24,384 nt of DNA, taken from positions 1 through 24,384 of IMG/VR virus record IMGVR_UViG_3300035698_004330, one strand, 5' to 3'. Shown here one piece after another: positions 18,301-24,384 of this stretch. Under the pieces are notes generated by a model. That model was given only the letters and a program-made list of their open reading frames with translations. It was not told the DNA's origin and searched no databases. This DNA is from a virus. Both the position numbers and the translations under genes were made by a program. The stretch's first letter is position 1; the number at the start of each line of letters is the position of its first letter.

Positions 18301-20417
18301 CGACAAGCTCAGGTTTTAAAAAGCTTCTTGGTGGTACTGGCAACTTGAAAGACATTATGGTGAATATCCAAGAAGGGATTGCGAACAACACCAAGGCCGC
18401 CATGCAAAACAAAGCCAAGCAAGTGTTTTATAACATGATGGCTGGCAGTAAAGATTCAGCGTACTACGCGGTGCAGATCGGTACGGACACCAAGCCAGTT
18501 AAAGTGATGAAGCAGCAAATGGAGCAAAAGCTAAGCCAAGTTTTTGCAGCGCTTGAGCTTGACCTTGATGAGTATTTTGATCCGCTCAGCGATAAAGACA
18601 CCGGCATAGGCTTTGATGATTTGTTAACAGATGATTTATTAACGTTTTGGCAAGTGGGCCAAAAGCCAACACTGACAGCATCAGGCAACGCGCTCGACAC
18701 AGTGATGATTGCAGGGATGCCAAAATACTTTGAAGTGCAGGACGCAATGCTCAATGAAATGTTGTTGTCATTAAATCCTAAAGTCTATGGAAAAATCATT
18801 GGTTCAATGTTTGCCATTAAAAACTTTCACACGCGAACCATTGTACTGGCCCCGCAGTTTATGCCTTTTAACCTCATTCGGGACACATTGAGTGGTGCGA
18901 TTTTAACCAAAGGTAAGTTTATACCGCTCATAAGCAGCCTTACAGGCATGAAAGATTATCTGTTCAAGACGCAAGCTTACAATGATTGGTTAAGAGCTGG
19001 CGGCGCACACAGTTCAAGACTTGACGGTATCAACCAAGAATCTGGCGCAAGACGGCGAATTAAGCTTGATGAGTTCGGCGCAAGCACAATACCCTTGTCA
19101 ATGCTGCATTTTGTCGATCATATCGCGAGTGCGTTTGAAAATGGGACGCGAATCGGTGAATTCAAGCTGGCACGAAAAGCCGGTAATACCTTGATGGAAT
19201 CAGGTTTTCGAAGCCGTGAAATATCAACAGACTTTAGTGTCCGAGGCTCAAATGAGTTTTTGACAGGGCTTATTCGAACCATACCGTTTATGAACGCCAT
19301 GATTCAATCGCAGGACCGCTTATTCAGAGAGTTGTTCGTCAGTAAAAAATACGATGGCAACCCGACCAATGTGGCCATGAAAGGTATTTTAGGGATAGGC
19401 GTACCAACCATGATGTTGTGGTTACTCAATCACGACGATGAGGACTATATTAATCAAACAGACGTGACTAAAAAGCTCAATTGGTTGATTCCAATTGGTG
19501 ATGGTCGATTCATCAAGATACCAAAGCCGTTTGATATCGGCTTTATGTTTGGCACGGTGCCTGAAACCATGCTCGACTATTACAAGGACAAAAACGGCAA
19601 AAAGTTTGCTGAAAGTCTGGCGTGGATGGTTGTTCAAATGTATGGGGTAAGCTTGCCAAGCTTTATGCAAGGCCCAATGGACATTATCACGAATGAAAAG
19701 TGGACCGGCGCACCAGTCGTGCCAAGCGCTCTAGGTGATGAAAAGGTGAGCAGTGTGAACCAGTTCAATGCCAGTACGTCACAGGTGTTTATCGAGTTTG
19801 GCAAGGCAGTGGGCATGAGTCCCATGAAGGCGGAACACTTGTTTGATTCAGTGACCGGCTATTGGGGTGATATGACCAAGGCCATGATTGATACGGCGCT
19901 TTGGGATACCGAGCGCTTTGGTGAACCACCGGAAAAAGATATATCACGTAATATCTTTATGGGTCGGTTTATAACTTCACGGGTACCATACTCAAACGCG
20001 CCAATGGAGCGTTTTTTCAAGTTGCGCGAGGATGCTATGCGGTTTGCCGGTGATATGGCGCAAGCTCAAGGTGTTGAGGCGTATTTAAAGCGTGAGCCAG
20101 TCAATATGCAAGACTTTTTTAAAGATGATGCCATTGTAGCCACCGGCTACACGAAAGAAGAAAAGCAGACTATGGTAGCGCTTAACACGAAAATGACCAA
20201 ACTTGTGAATCTCATTTATGGCAAAAAGGGCATGAGGACACAAGAGCTTATGGCCAGACTTGATAAAAACCTCAATGCCGAACAAAAACGCGCCGCAATG
20301 GAAAAAATATGGTCAAGGCGTGCCGTTCTCTTTAATGACTACATGACCAATGTTGAAAGGCTACTTCAAGCGCAACGTCAAAAAGGGCTTGATCGAATCA
20401 AACGAGAAAAGGACTAA
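12378..20417 (+). CDS. Giant polyvalent virion protein (ParB-like, methyltransferase, zincin)
   Basis: 2679 aa; GTG start with AGGAG at 12366-12370. Order: N-terminal REFRTQYPEYNG motif (6-17) of virion-associated proteins; Pro/Gln linker (54-87); Ala/Gly-rich helices (about 230-365), possibly membrane-active; EPKP repeats (475-490); ParB/Srx-like domain (about 497-600) with SGRHR at 561-565; second Pro-rich linker (about 813-855); a conserved KKGHDLF...YYSSY...GFQF region (about 1055-1110); an adenine-specific methyltransferase-like domain (about 1375-1520) with FFPTP, EPSAGKG (1403-1409) and NPPF (1466-1469); a zinc peptidase-like region with HEMAH (1657-1661) and EGFAE (1703-1707); and a helical C-terminal ~900 residues of the large-polyvalent-protein type (NLIRD at 2165-2169). 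P22 gene 16 occupies this place, so delivery with the DNA is inferred. Plausible role: protecting incoming DNA from host defences. Confidence 0.9.
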   Translation: MSDILREFRTQYPEYNGIGDDDLVQGLHGKYQAEVAPSITLDEFKSSIGYQGVQAPLQQPAAVPFSQNQSTPQPIPQAGPPALAQPKSMLERINSKLGNVGASVVERAGDVGGAFLEGTRIAAKPLDDYFGTGAIGFDNGKPAYFSQDEMQRRKVPNYSKTAEDSLKGVDLGYQEQVSWEQAKQQFVDDPASLKTVATMAEFGLEQGIKSLPDMAAAMLLLPAHIVQRSAEIGQARANNDNREQTTPLDMAIAAPFAVGSALLDRIGGKAIMGAFKKGTTEEAAKAAGEAVIKAGFASAAKRVGVAGGSAALKEAGTEAVQEGMIEYVGETFGTQAKMEFKDALDRGLAGAVAGGVTGGTLGAVGATTREALRPSEQAEPLSPAAQAFIGLFKPTIDQLELRDKEGDTLDAFRPRPNNIDSDSPTMNPSDQFFGGDGEFQSDSKMPAFDPVAFDGPKSPAGVIDSEADRGPVTEEPKREPKPEPKPEPKPTESDKETRQVKNLEVVEAPIDDITISKDVPQFKDGADEIGVVEPLGGRFERTGVGPIQIWVRNDGRKEVISGRHRLDLAKRSGEKTIPAQYHYESDGFGQDQAALLDSLLNIREGQGKVKDYVDFIQGTKPTKPEAEQQGLLGRQTGRRAFAIATQGSDTLIAAHRSDELSDQAAEKIAQAAPNDEALQAVGIQAIKQGKSIALAENLVKAVSVLEPEPTQGDMFGFDDSAMVEAVKLAEAAGAKQRDIQQSLSAIRGGAKNPELAAKQGVDVKDPDAVRKRIARLSKEKQAWDNWPTHPVMVKELTKGIKRDDEAIGSQQEIEPKPEPVIDQKPKPTTDQELKPAPSVAPAAKAVEKPKTDQESTYTPQDFESFQKAIAQRTLTAKEIKQDFERLVASEQEILATLNSRSYTKAILQEIARTARTDLKKAQLAEAAYHQMLSSHVAKESYTLSWSANTPYAVMIGKLVDAQTQEDVELWYSALDKNKAERIKTLEKTKAALENPKTLTDFKTFIQYKGKNKLTPEQLARYDELVADSLKDSQKPAVIKAGDKKLEYDEHQTVHSKKGHDLFVIVLRRRLERDEYNELNKSAKALGGYYSSYTKDGAIAGFQFTTREGVDGFKQLLDGKSVNASDAAEAKASLAHVKNAEKLSEMADKITQRAEKALNSNRKTNTVKRAREAGYQIERAESELVFAANLRVIAAGLINGDFKHLSQISAMTQLTELNGIYDSAKYQYNRDNKRDSRATAESSDVIATIGMPKFNVWTDDAKKHANTLTGKRGYGPLREALHLIAKSNDNKPTPVSREVAELIEKAKASDLFGSHEFSWIKDKLESTKRLNRMGITTDSELRAALRELVSIEVKKREKTKADKVKELERELVGQKIEGFFPTPNVIIDQMIAIADIQPNDRILEPSAGKGNILDRLVETVPDINLSVQVDAAEKSYSLQKILEFKGYNVTSGHFLEVTQEYDKILMNPPFENFQDIDHVRHAYSLLKPNGTLVAIMGAGVKNSRTKAKEFMQWLDYNGGSIEDLPANSFKDSERSTGVSTVMVVMHKPDTGIVKMQIMESKGQTYTPDTFQAAGTNHYRTYGELGIPPRSETMIIRGKVHEMPEKAQRHEPIMQKLVEIMGPRIYFSKVKGRSTNGFYRPAVGEIRTKKKNDVEILAHEMAHYLDFYSNISLPNFQAAYKDSRFRDEVMALSYTDKTKDLQEIEGFAEFVRLWLTNSAESSLLAPKFSEEFERLLSRDKKLFKKMIDLQLMMHRFYLQGPEKLGEALMGKNEPLMYTFQKWKLRRNSKLRQAIIDSTHAYRRIEQDLTGGIASANKSAWKLMRMAQGGSDGVAEHILNVGTVTYGRNGDLIKTGKGLYQVFKPVKKIKRLKKHKNITQANLLMRYFVGLRAQELRGQGRERLIPKEVSEAWIQYGEDYPIFRGIHKEYQEFNARNLDFYVSAGILSEEGRATFQERNKNYVPFFRIREALDSDVSPTSSGFKKLLGGTGNLKDIMVNIQEGIANNTKAAMQNKAKQVFYNMMAGSKDSAYYAVQIGTDTKPVKVMKQQMEQKLSQVFAALELDLDEYFDPLSDKDTGIGFDDLLTDDLLTFWQVGQKPTLTASGNALDTVMIAGMPKYFEVQDAMLNEMLLSLNPKVYGKIIGSMFAIKNFHTRTIVLAPQFMPFNLIRDTLSGAILTKGKFIPLISSLTGMKDYLFKTQAYNDWLRAGGAHSSRLDGINQESGARRRIKLDEFGASTIPLSMLHFVDHIASAFENGTRIGEFKLARKAGNTLMESGFRSREISTDFSVRGSNEFLTGLIRTIPFMNAMIQSQDRLFRELFVSKKYDGNPTNVAMKGILGIGVPTMMLWLLNHDDEDYINQTDVTKKLNWLIPIGDGRFIKIPKPFDIGFMFGTVPETMLDYYKDKNGKKFAESLAWMVVQMYGVSLPSFMQGPMDIITNEKWTGAPVVPSALGDEKVSSVNQFNASTSQVFIEFGKAVGMSPMKAEHLFDSVTGYWGDMTKAMIDTALWDTERFGEPPEKDISRNIFMGRFITSRVPYSNAPMERFFKLREDAMRFAGDMAQAQGVEAYLKREPVNMQDFFKDDAIVATGYTKEEKQTMVALNTKMTKLVNLIYGKKGMRTQELMARLDKNLNAEQKRAAMEKIWSRRAVLFNDYMTNVERLLQAQRQKGLDRIKREKD
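13800..13847 (+). repeat. Four tandem 12-bp units encoding EPK(P/R)
   Basis: GAGCCAAAGCCA-type units repeat four times in frame inside the giant gene, encoding EPKR-EPKP-EPKP-EPKP at residues 475-490. It forms a rigid charged linker just before the ParB-like domain. Such tandem units are prone to copy-number change by replication slippage. A related but non-tandem Pro/Lys-rich stretch recurs at residues about 813-855. Confidence 0.9.
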
Positions 20418-20420
20418 GTT

Positions 20421-23027
20421 ATGGCTATACGATTATCAGGCCCACGATTTGAAGTTGACGACAACAACGGCAACCCACTCGCAGGCGGCAAAATATACTT
20501 TTACGAGTCTGGCAGCAATGAGGTGTTTAAAACCACTTACACGACCGAGGGCCAGAGTGTTGCCAATACGAATCCGGTGATTTTGGATTCCGCAGGGCGA
20601 GCCGCTATATTTCTGGAAGGCTCATATAATGTTGAAGTCTACGATGCAGACGACAGTTTGATTTACACCGAAGACCCGATCAGTTCAGGCATTTTAAACG
20701 AGTGGATTGGATGCAGGGCGGCCACTTATATAAGCCCTACCAGCTTTTCAGTGACCGGCAACCAGACCGACAGCTACACGCCTTCACGCCGAATCAGACT
20801 CTATGATGGTGTGAGCTATGTGTACACCAATGTATTGACCAGCGTGTTTGCAACGTCAATAACCACAGTAAACGTATCAAGTGGACCCGTGAGCGCTTCA
20901 CTTAATCAATCGTGTCTTTCAATCTTTGATCAAACCAGCTTTTTATCAAGTGTGTTTGACTCGGTTTCTCAGATGATATCCACGGATTTATCGAGCGGTG
21001 ATGATGCTAATACGCTTTCGTATTATTCAGCCACGAGCGCTGAGGAATTTAAGGGTGGCGCATCTTACAAGATTATGACCGTGAGTGATTACACGACTTT
21101 GACTGGCAGTGGTACGCCTTATGCAGGTGTAGATCATTTGTTGAATAATGGTAACGTGGCAAGATTAGTTGCGGAAAAAGGTATGAATGCCCTTCAATGT
21201 GGTGCGACAGGGGATGGTACTACTAACGATTATCTTGGCATACAGCTATCAATGGACTATGCCAGCCTTAATAATTTCAAGTTAGAGCCAATTGGATATG
21301 AATTCAATATAACAGACCCATTAACAATCAACGAAAACCAACTGATGACTGGTTTAAACATGCTTGGACAAAACAACCCTGGCTTCCAGTTCAATGACAA
21401 GAACAGTATGTTAGTTGGAAATTTTCTTGGAGTTCAAACTTCTGGAAGCCTTTCACAAACGGCGTATTTCTTGGAAGGTTCAGAATCGCCTTTGGTTGCA
21501 TTTAATAGGTTTGATAGAAATGGCTATCAATGTATACAGGCGACAGGGCAAAAAACATTTGGTCAAAGGATCATAGGCAACTATAGCAGTGACTGTCCTA
21601 ATGACTTCTTATTGCAAAACAATGACTTTGAAAATGGTATTACTCACTCGTGGATGATTCTTGGCAACTACGTAGATGCCACTAATAATGGTGTTGCTTA
21701 TGGTGCTACTGAATCAAGAGGGATAGGTTTTACTTCTTGTTATGGTGGTATGGCTATTGGGAATTCTTTAGTAGGCATTAAGGGCGATAGTGCAACCCAT
21801 TTAGAGAACGTACAAGAAACAATGTTTATTGGGAATTATTACCGAGATAACTTAGTGGATGTATTGAACAGTGGTGACGGGACCAGAAAACTAATAAGGC
21901 TAACAGTTTCAAGTGGGGCGATATCTTATTTAGATGTTATTACAGACTCTATCTCAGGTGCTACTGGCACGATACTATTCTGGCTGGCTGATGGGGCTAT
22001 TGCTCAAGTGTATTTGATAACAGGTACATTTGGTGAAGGCAACGCATTTACCACAAGTGCTGGCGCTACTGGTACTGTAGGTTATGTTAATAGTACCCAA
22101 GTTCACACGAATCATATTGGTAATGTATACCACAAAACGAACAGTGATACTGCCGTTAGTTGGGATACTGGTGGAAATTATTATTCATTAAAAAACTTCA
22201 ATATAGCGAATAGCTGGAACAATCAAGGACCGCGATCTGGGCGGTCTGCTGCCGCTATTAATGGCCCGCTTGATGCTACAATTTCAATGAGTTCCTTTAC
22301 TGGTTGGGGCAATGCGCTTGTAGCCAATGGTCAAGTGGTTAACAACGAGTTTAGTTTCAACAAATACTGGGGTAATGAGTATAATGTCAACCATTCAGCA
22401 AGTGTTATGCAGAATTGTAGTTTTATACGAGAAAAATTCTATGATGGTATTTTTAGAACTGTAGATTTACAGAATTCTGAAATATCAGATTGTGTGTTTA
22501 GTGATGGGGCTATTAATATAGCTTCTACAACAAATGACAATATCTGGAAGAACAACAAAGTCTCAACTGATGTCACTTTAACCTCTTTGAACCCTGCTGA
22601 ATTTAGTGTTTGGGAGTCAAGAGTTTACAATAAAAATGGGCAGAAAAGTCAAATTATACTTGAAGATGATTTCTTAAATGGTATTGCTTTTGTTCAATTG
22701 TTAGGCACTTTAACCCCATTCGGCGGAAACACTTCCGCTGTAGTGTCTTGGCAGTGGACCTCGCGGTCAAGCGGCAGACGGTACGGTCAGATGGGTAGAG
22801 CAATTGTGAGTTGGGATGGATCGAGTGTATGTGCTGTCACAAATGACCCCAATAATATTACAAATGGAACTGTATCAACAAGCTTACTGCTTACGGTATC
22901 GGGTACAAACTTACTGCTTGAAGCGAATTATGCTCATGCGGGGGCTTTTTCATATGTCACTGCAACAATAGATATCCATGTGAATGGAGTTTCAGTCACA
23001 CCGGTTGAATTTTTAGACAGACCTTAA
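20421..23027 (+). CDS. Tailspike with beta-helix (pectate-lyase-like) domain
   Basis: 868 aa. The N-terminal ~90 residues (GNPLAGGKIYFYESGS, then NPVILDSAGRAAIFLEGSYN, then VEVYDADDSLIY) have the layout of a virion-anchoring head-binding domain, as in the P22 tailspike. A linker follows. At about residues 258-270, NALQCGATGDGTTND is the entry motif of pectate-lyase-type beta-helices, and the following ~450 residues are Asn/Gly/Ser-rich with short strand repeats. The C-terminal ~110 residues form a separate beta-rich module (VSWQWTSRSSGRRYGQM...). Likely role: receptor binding and cleavage of surface polysaccharide; catalytic residues cannot be named. AAGGA before ATG 20421 is in the giant gene's last codons. 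GC content falls inside the beta-helix part, suggesting exchange. Its stop overlaps that of the opposite NinG-like gene. Confidence 0.88.
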   Translation: MAIRLSGPRFEVDDNNGNPLAGGKIYFYESGSNEVFKTTYTTEGQSVANTNPVILDSAGRAAIFLEGSYNVEVYDADDSLIYTEDPISSGILNEWIGCRAATYISPTSFSVTGNQTDSYTPSRRIRLYDGVSYVYTNVLTSVFATSITTVNVSSGPVSASLNQSCLSIFDQTSFLSSVFDSVSQMISTDLSSGDDANTLSYYSATSAEEFKGGASYKIMTVSDYTTLTGSGTPYAGVDHLLNNGNVARLVAEKGMNALQCGATGDGTTNDYLGIQLSMDYASLNNFKLEPIGYEFNITDPLTINENQLMTGLNMLGQNNPGFQFNDKNSMLVGNFLGVQTSGSLSQTAYFLEGSESPLVAFNRFDRNGYQCIQATGQKTFGQRIIGNYSSDCPNDFLLQNNDFENGITHSWMILGNYVDATNNGVAYGATESRGIGFTSCYGGMAIGNSLVGIKGDSATHLENVQETMFIGNYYRDNLVDVLNSGDGTRKLIRLTVSSGAISYLDVITDSISGATGTILFWLADGAIAQVYLITGTFGEGNAFTTSAGATGTVGYVNSTQVHTNHIGNVYHKTNSDTAVSWDTGGNYYSLKNFNIANSWNNQGPRSGRSAAAINGPLDATISMSSFTGWGNALVANGQVVNNEFSFNKYWGNEYNVNHSASVMQNCSFIREKFYDGIFRTVDLQNSEISDCVFSDGAINIASTTNDNIWKNNKVSTDVTLTSLNPAEFSVWESRVYNKNGQKSQIILEDDFLNGIAFVQLLGTLTPFGGNTSAVVSWQWTSRSSGRRYGQMGRAIVSWDGSSVCAVTNDPNNITNGTVSTSLLLTVSGTNLLLEANYAHAGAFSYVTATIDIHVNGVSVTPVEFLDRP

Positions 23028-23665
23028 TGACAAGTAATCACCCTAAGCGCTCGAATACTCGCATTGCATTCTTTGCGAAGCGCTTCCAAGTCTTGCCACA
23101 GCCATTTCACTGTCTCGTGGTGGGCGCTTAAATAATCAAGTCGTCTTTGCCCGTCAATATCACCAAAACGCGCTAACAGGCCAGTGGTGAATCCTCTTGT
23201 GGTTGGCGTACCGCCTATATCGCCCGATAGATGCATGTTGCACCTGTGATTGTGCTGCAAGTAGGTATTCAGACGATCATAGCGCAAGGCCCCGCTTGCA
23301 CCCCTTGACACATAATGACCGCACGCCCATTGGTCCCGACCTTTGGGTTGGTTGCAGCTTATGCAAGTTGGTACAAGGCCCCGCTCTTTAAACCATTTTT
23401 TCTCTTCAAGCACGCGCAGCTTATTAAATGCCGCTTGTGTTCGCTTGTGTTGCCAGCTCAAATCGGTGCGCCGCGACTCGCGGGCGGCCTTGTGTGTGGC
23501 CTTTAATCGCGTCTCTTCGGCCTTGTGTCGGTTTTTGATTCTTTGGTCTTGTGCGAAAAACACAGCATGGTCAAACGTACAAAAAAACCCCGCTGGCAAT
23601 TGAACGCCAGTCGCCACCATGGCATTGGTTTTGCAATGCTTACACCGCTTTCGTTTATGAGCCAT
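23024..23665 (-). CDS. ninG: NinG-like recombination endonuclease
   Basis: 213 aa, minus strand. NinG (Rap) of lambda acts on recombination intermediates/Holliday junctions and supports phage recombination. Here the N-terminal Zn-knuckle is CKHC at 8-11 with Cys29 (LPAGFFCTFDH). A long basic helix follows (about 40-95). The core has CISC at 101-104, WACGHYVSRG (Cys115, His117) and HNHRCNMH at 138-145, an HNH/zinc-ribbon arrangement like NinG. The AAGGA for this gene is the complement of TCCTT at 23672-23676, 6 bases from the ATG. It is the only convincing minus-strand gene; it converges on the tailspike and diverges from the ERF gene across the DnaA-box region. Confidence 0.88.
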   Translation of the reverse strand: MAHKRKRCKHCKTNAMVATGVQLPAGFFCTFDHAVFFAQDQRIKNRHKAEETRLKATHKAARESRRTDLSWQHKRTQAAFNKLRVLEEKKWFKERGLVPTCISCNQPKGRDQWACGHYVSRGASGALRYDRLNTYLQHNHRCNMHLSGDIGGTPTTRGFTTGLLARFGDIDGQRRLDYLSAHHETVKWLWQDLEALRKECNASIRALRVITCH

Positions 23666-23721
23666 ATATCATCCTTGATTAATTTTTACCCAACCTTTTA
23701 TAGCTCAATTTAATTCAATGC

Positions 23722-23765
23722 TTATCCACCTTATCCACAAGCTTATCCACAGCCTGTGTTGATAA
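23722..23765 (+). promoter_or_regulatory. Cluster of four DnaA-box-like 9-mers; candidate origin
   Basis: Within 44 bases: TTATCCACC (23722-23730, one mismatch), TTATCCACA (23731-23739, perfect consensus), TTATCCACA (23743-23751, perfect), and an inverted TTATCAACA (minus strand of 23757-23765, one mismatch). An AT-rich stretch (about 23677-23720) adjoins them and could be an unwinding region. The cluster lies in the divergent gap between the NinG-like and ERF genes. Host DnaA recruitment at a phage replication origin, or DnaA-dependent control of early transcription, are both possible. Confidence 0.7.
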
Positions 23766-23771
23766 CTTTGA

Positions 23772-23800
23772 TTGATTTAGTCACTTGCATAGTGTATATT
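23772..23800 (+). promoter_or_regulatory. Sigma70-type promoter for the ERF gene
   Basis: TTGATT at 23772-23777 (four of six consensus bases), exactly 17 bases, then TATATT at 23795-23800 (five of six). It lies just downstream of the DnaA boxes and ~37 bases before the ERF start, which has GGAG at 23827-23830. Occupation of the boxes by DnaA could influence this promoter. Called from sequence pattern only. Confidence 0.6.
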
Positions 23801-23836
23801 TAAGAACCATTAATAACACTTAACTTGGAGATTCAA

Positions 23837-24384
23837 ATGAATGAATTAGCAGCATTTGACTCGCATTTAATCAATGCAACTGATATTGATACCGTTGAAC
23901 GTTTAATGATTTTGAGGCGCGAAATTGAATTATCAGAATCAAAAAAAGCGTTTCAAGCTGATTTTAGCCGTTTGCAGTCTGTCTTGCCCGTGATTCAGAA
24001 AACCGGCAAGGCCAGCTTTAAATCGAAAAGTGGCGGCAATATCAGTTATGCGTATACAAAAATTGACGATATTACCGAAGCTGTCAAACCGTTGCTCAAT
24101 CAATATGGCTTTGCATTTGTGTTTCGTCAAAAGAAAATTGGCGAAGATATAGCCGTGGCATGCGTCATCATGCACGTAGGCGGCCACAGAGAGAGCAGCG
24201 AGTTTTCGGCACCAAGTGACAGATCAGGCACAAAAAGCCCACTACAAGCTATGAGTTCAACCATAAGCTATCTTAAGCGCATCACATTTATGTCAGCGCT
24301 TGGATTAAGTGCCAGCGAGTCACCAGCTCGTCCGTTGAACCCGCAACCCGAGCATTACAGTGATGCAAGATTTAAAACTTATTA
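23837..24384 (+). CDS. erf: ERF-family single-strand annealing recombinase (3' truncated)
   Basis: The first 182 codons are visible and the gene continues past the right edge. It begins MNELAAFDSHLINA after GGAG at 23827-23830, 6 bases before the ATG. The sequence shows the ERF core: AFQADFSRLQSVLPVIQKTG (residues 39-57), a Lys/Gly loop, ISYAYTKIDDITEAVKPLL (69-87), YGFAFVF, and SPLQAMSSTISYLKR (134-148) followed by ITFMSALGL. ERF proteins, first described in P22, anneal single strands and promote circularisation or recombination of phage DNA. Transcribed from its own promoter, divergent from NinG; together they form a recombination block next to a candidate origin. Confidence 0.9.
   Translation, partial: MNELAAFDSHLINATDIDTVERLMILRREIELSESKKAFQADFSRLQSVLPVIQKTGKASFKSKSGGNISYAYTKIDDITEAVKPLLNQYGFAFVFRQKKIGEDIAVACVIMHVGGHRESSEFSAPSDRSGTKSPLQAMSSTISYLKRITFMSALGLSASESPARPLNPQPEHYSDARFKTY

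Noticed and set aside
22723-22738. Perfect hairpin GCGGAA-acac-TTCCGC near the tailspike end
   Set aside because: It lies inside coding sequence, is short, and has no T-run, so it is not called as a terminator.
23045-23085. Inverted AAGCGCT/AGCGCTT pair just after the tailspike stop
   Set aside because: The loop is 27 bases, there is no T-run, and it lies within the NinG-like coding region.
23197-23713. Several plus-strand frames opposite the NinG-like gene
   Set aside because: The minus-strand frame has zinc-ligand motifs, a good ribosome binding site and a family match; the plus-strand frames are shadows.
1-24384. CRISPR arrays, tRNA genes, insertion sequences, lysis or integrase genes
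   Set aside because: I looked for spaced repeats, cloverleaf-like sequences, transposase and integrase motifs and holin/lysozyme sequences and saw none in this window.

Overview
This window reads as the late (virion) half of a short-tailed, P22-type bacteriophage or prophage, followed by the start of a recombination/replication block. The protein families point to a proteobacterial, probably gammaproteobacterial, host: P22-like portal, scaffold, coat, gp4 and gp10 proteins, a lambda-type NinG, an ERF annealing protein, and DnaA boxes of the E. coli consensus. Hand-counted 60-base segments range from 27% to 60% GC. Host genus cannot be told from the sequence.

Layout. Positions 1-211 hold a 30-bp tandem repeat, a promoter-like extended -10 and no complete gene. 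From 212 to 23027 all convincing genes are on the + strand, tightly packed, often with ATGA/TAATG overlaps. The order is: large terminase; a 68-aa gene; portal; scaffold; major coat; a strong intrinsic terminator; a small head-associated protein; gp4-like tail accessory factor; gp10-like DNA stabilisation protein; an unassigned 196-aa protein in the tail-needle slot; a cupin-like protein; two candidate ejection proteins; a non-coding patch plus a doubtful small acidic gene; a 2679-aa giant protein; and a tailspike. A NinG-like gene lies on the - strand, converging on the tailspike with overlapping stop codons. Upstream of NinG is a cluster of four DnaA-box-like 9-mers, then a sigma70-type promoter and an ERF-family recombinase that runs off the right edge.

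How it works together. Terminase and portal package DNA into a scaffold-assembled HK97-fold head. The gp4- and gp10-like proteins close the head-tail junction. The tailspike binds, and probably cleaves, surface polysaccharide. The 226-aa, 296-aa and giant proteins occupy the positions of P22 gp7/gp20/gp16, so they are expected to be carried in the virion and delivered with the DNA. The giant protein combines ParB-like, adenine-methyltransferase-like and HEXXH-peptidase-like regions with a long C-terminal region of the phage 'polyvalent protein' type, which suggests an injected counter-defence or DNA-protection machine. This is the most interesting object here. Second are the DnaA-box cluster beside ERF and NinG (candidate replication origin) and a sequence element shared, in inverted orientation, between the left-edge promoter and the gap before the giant gene.
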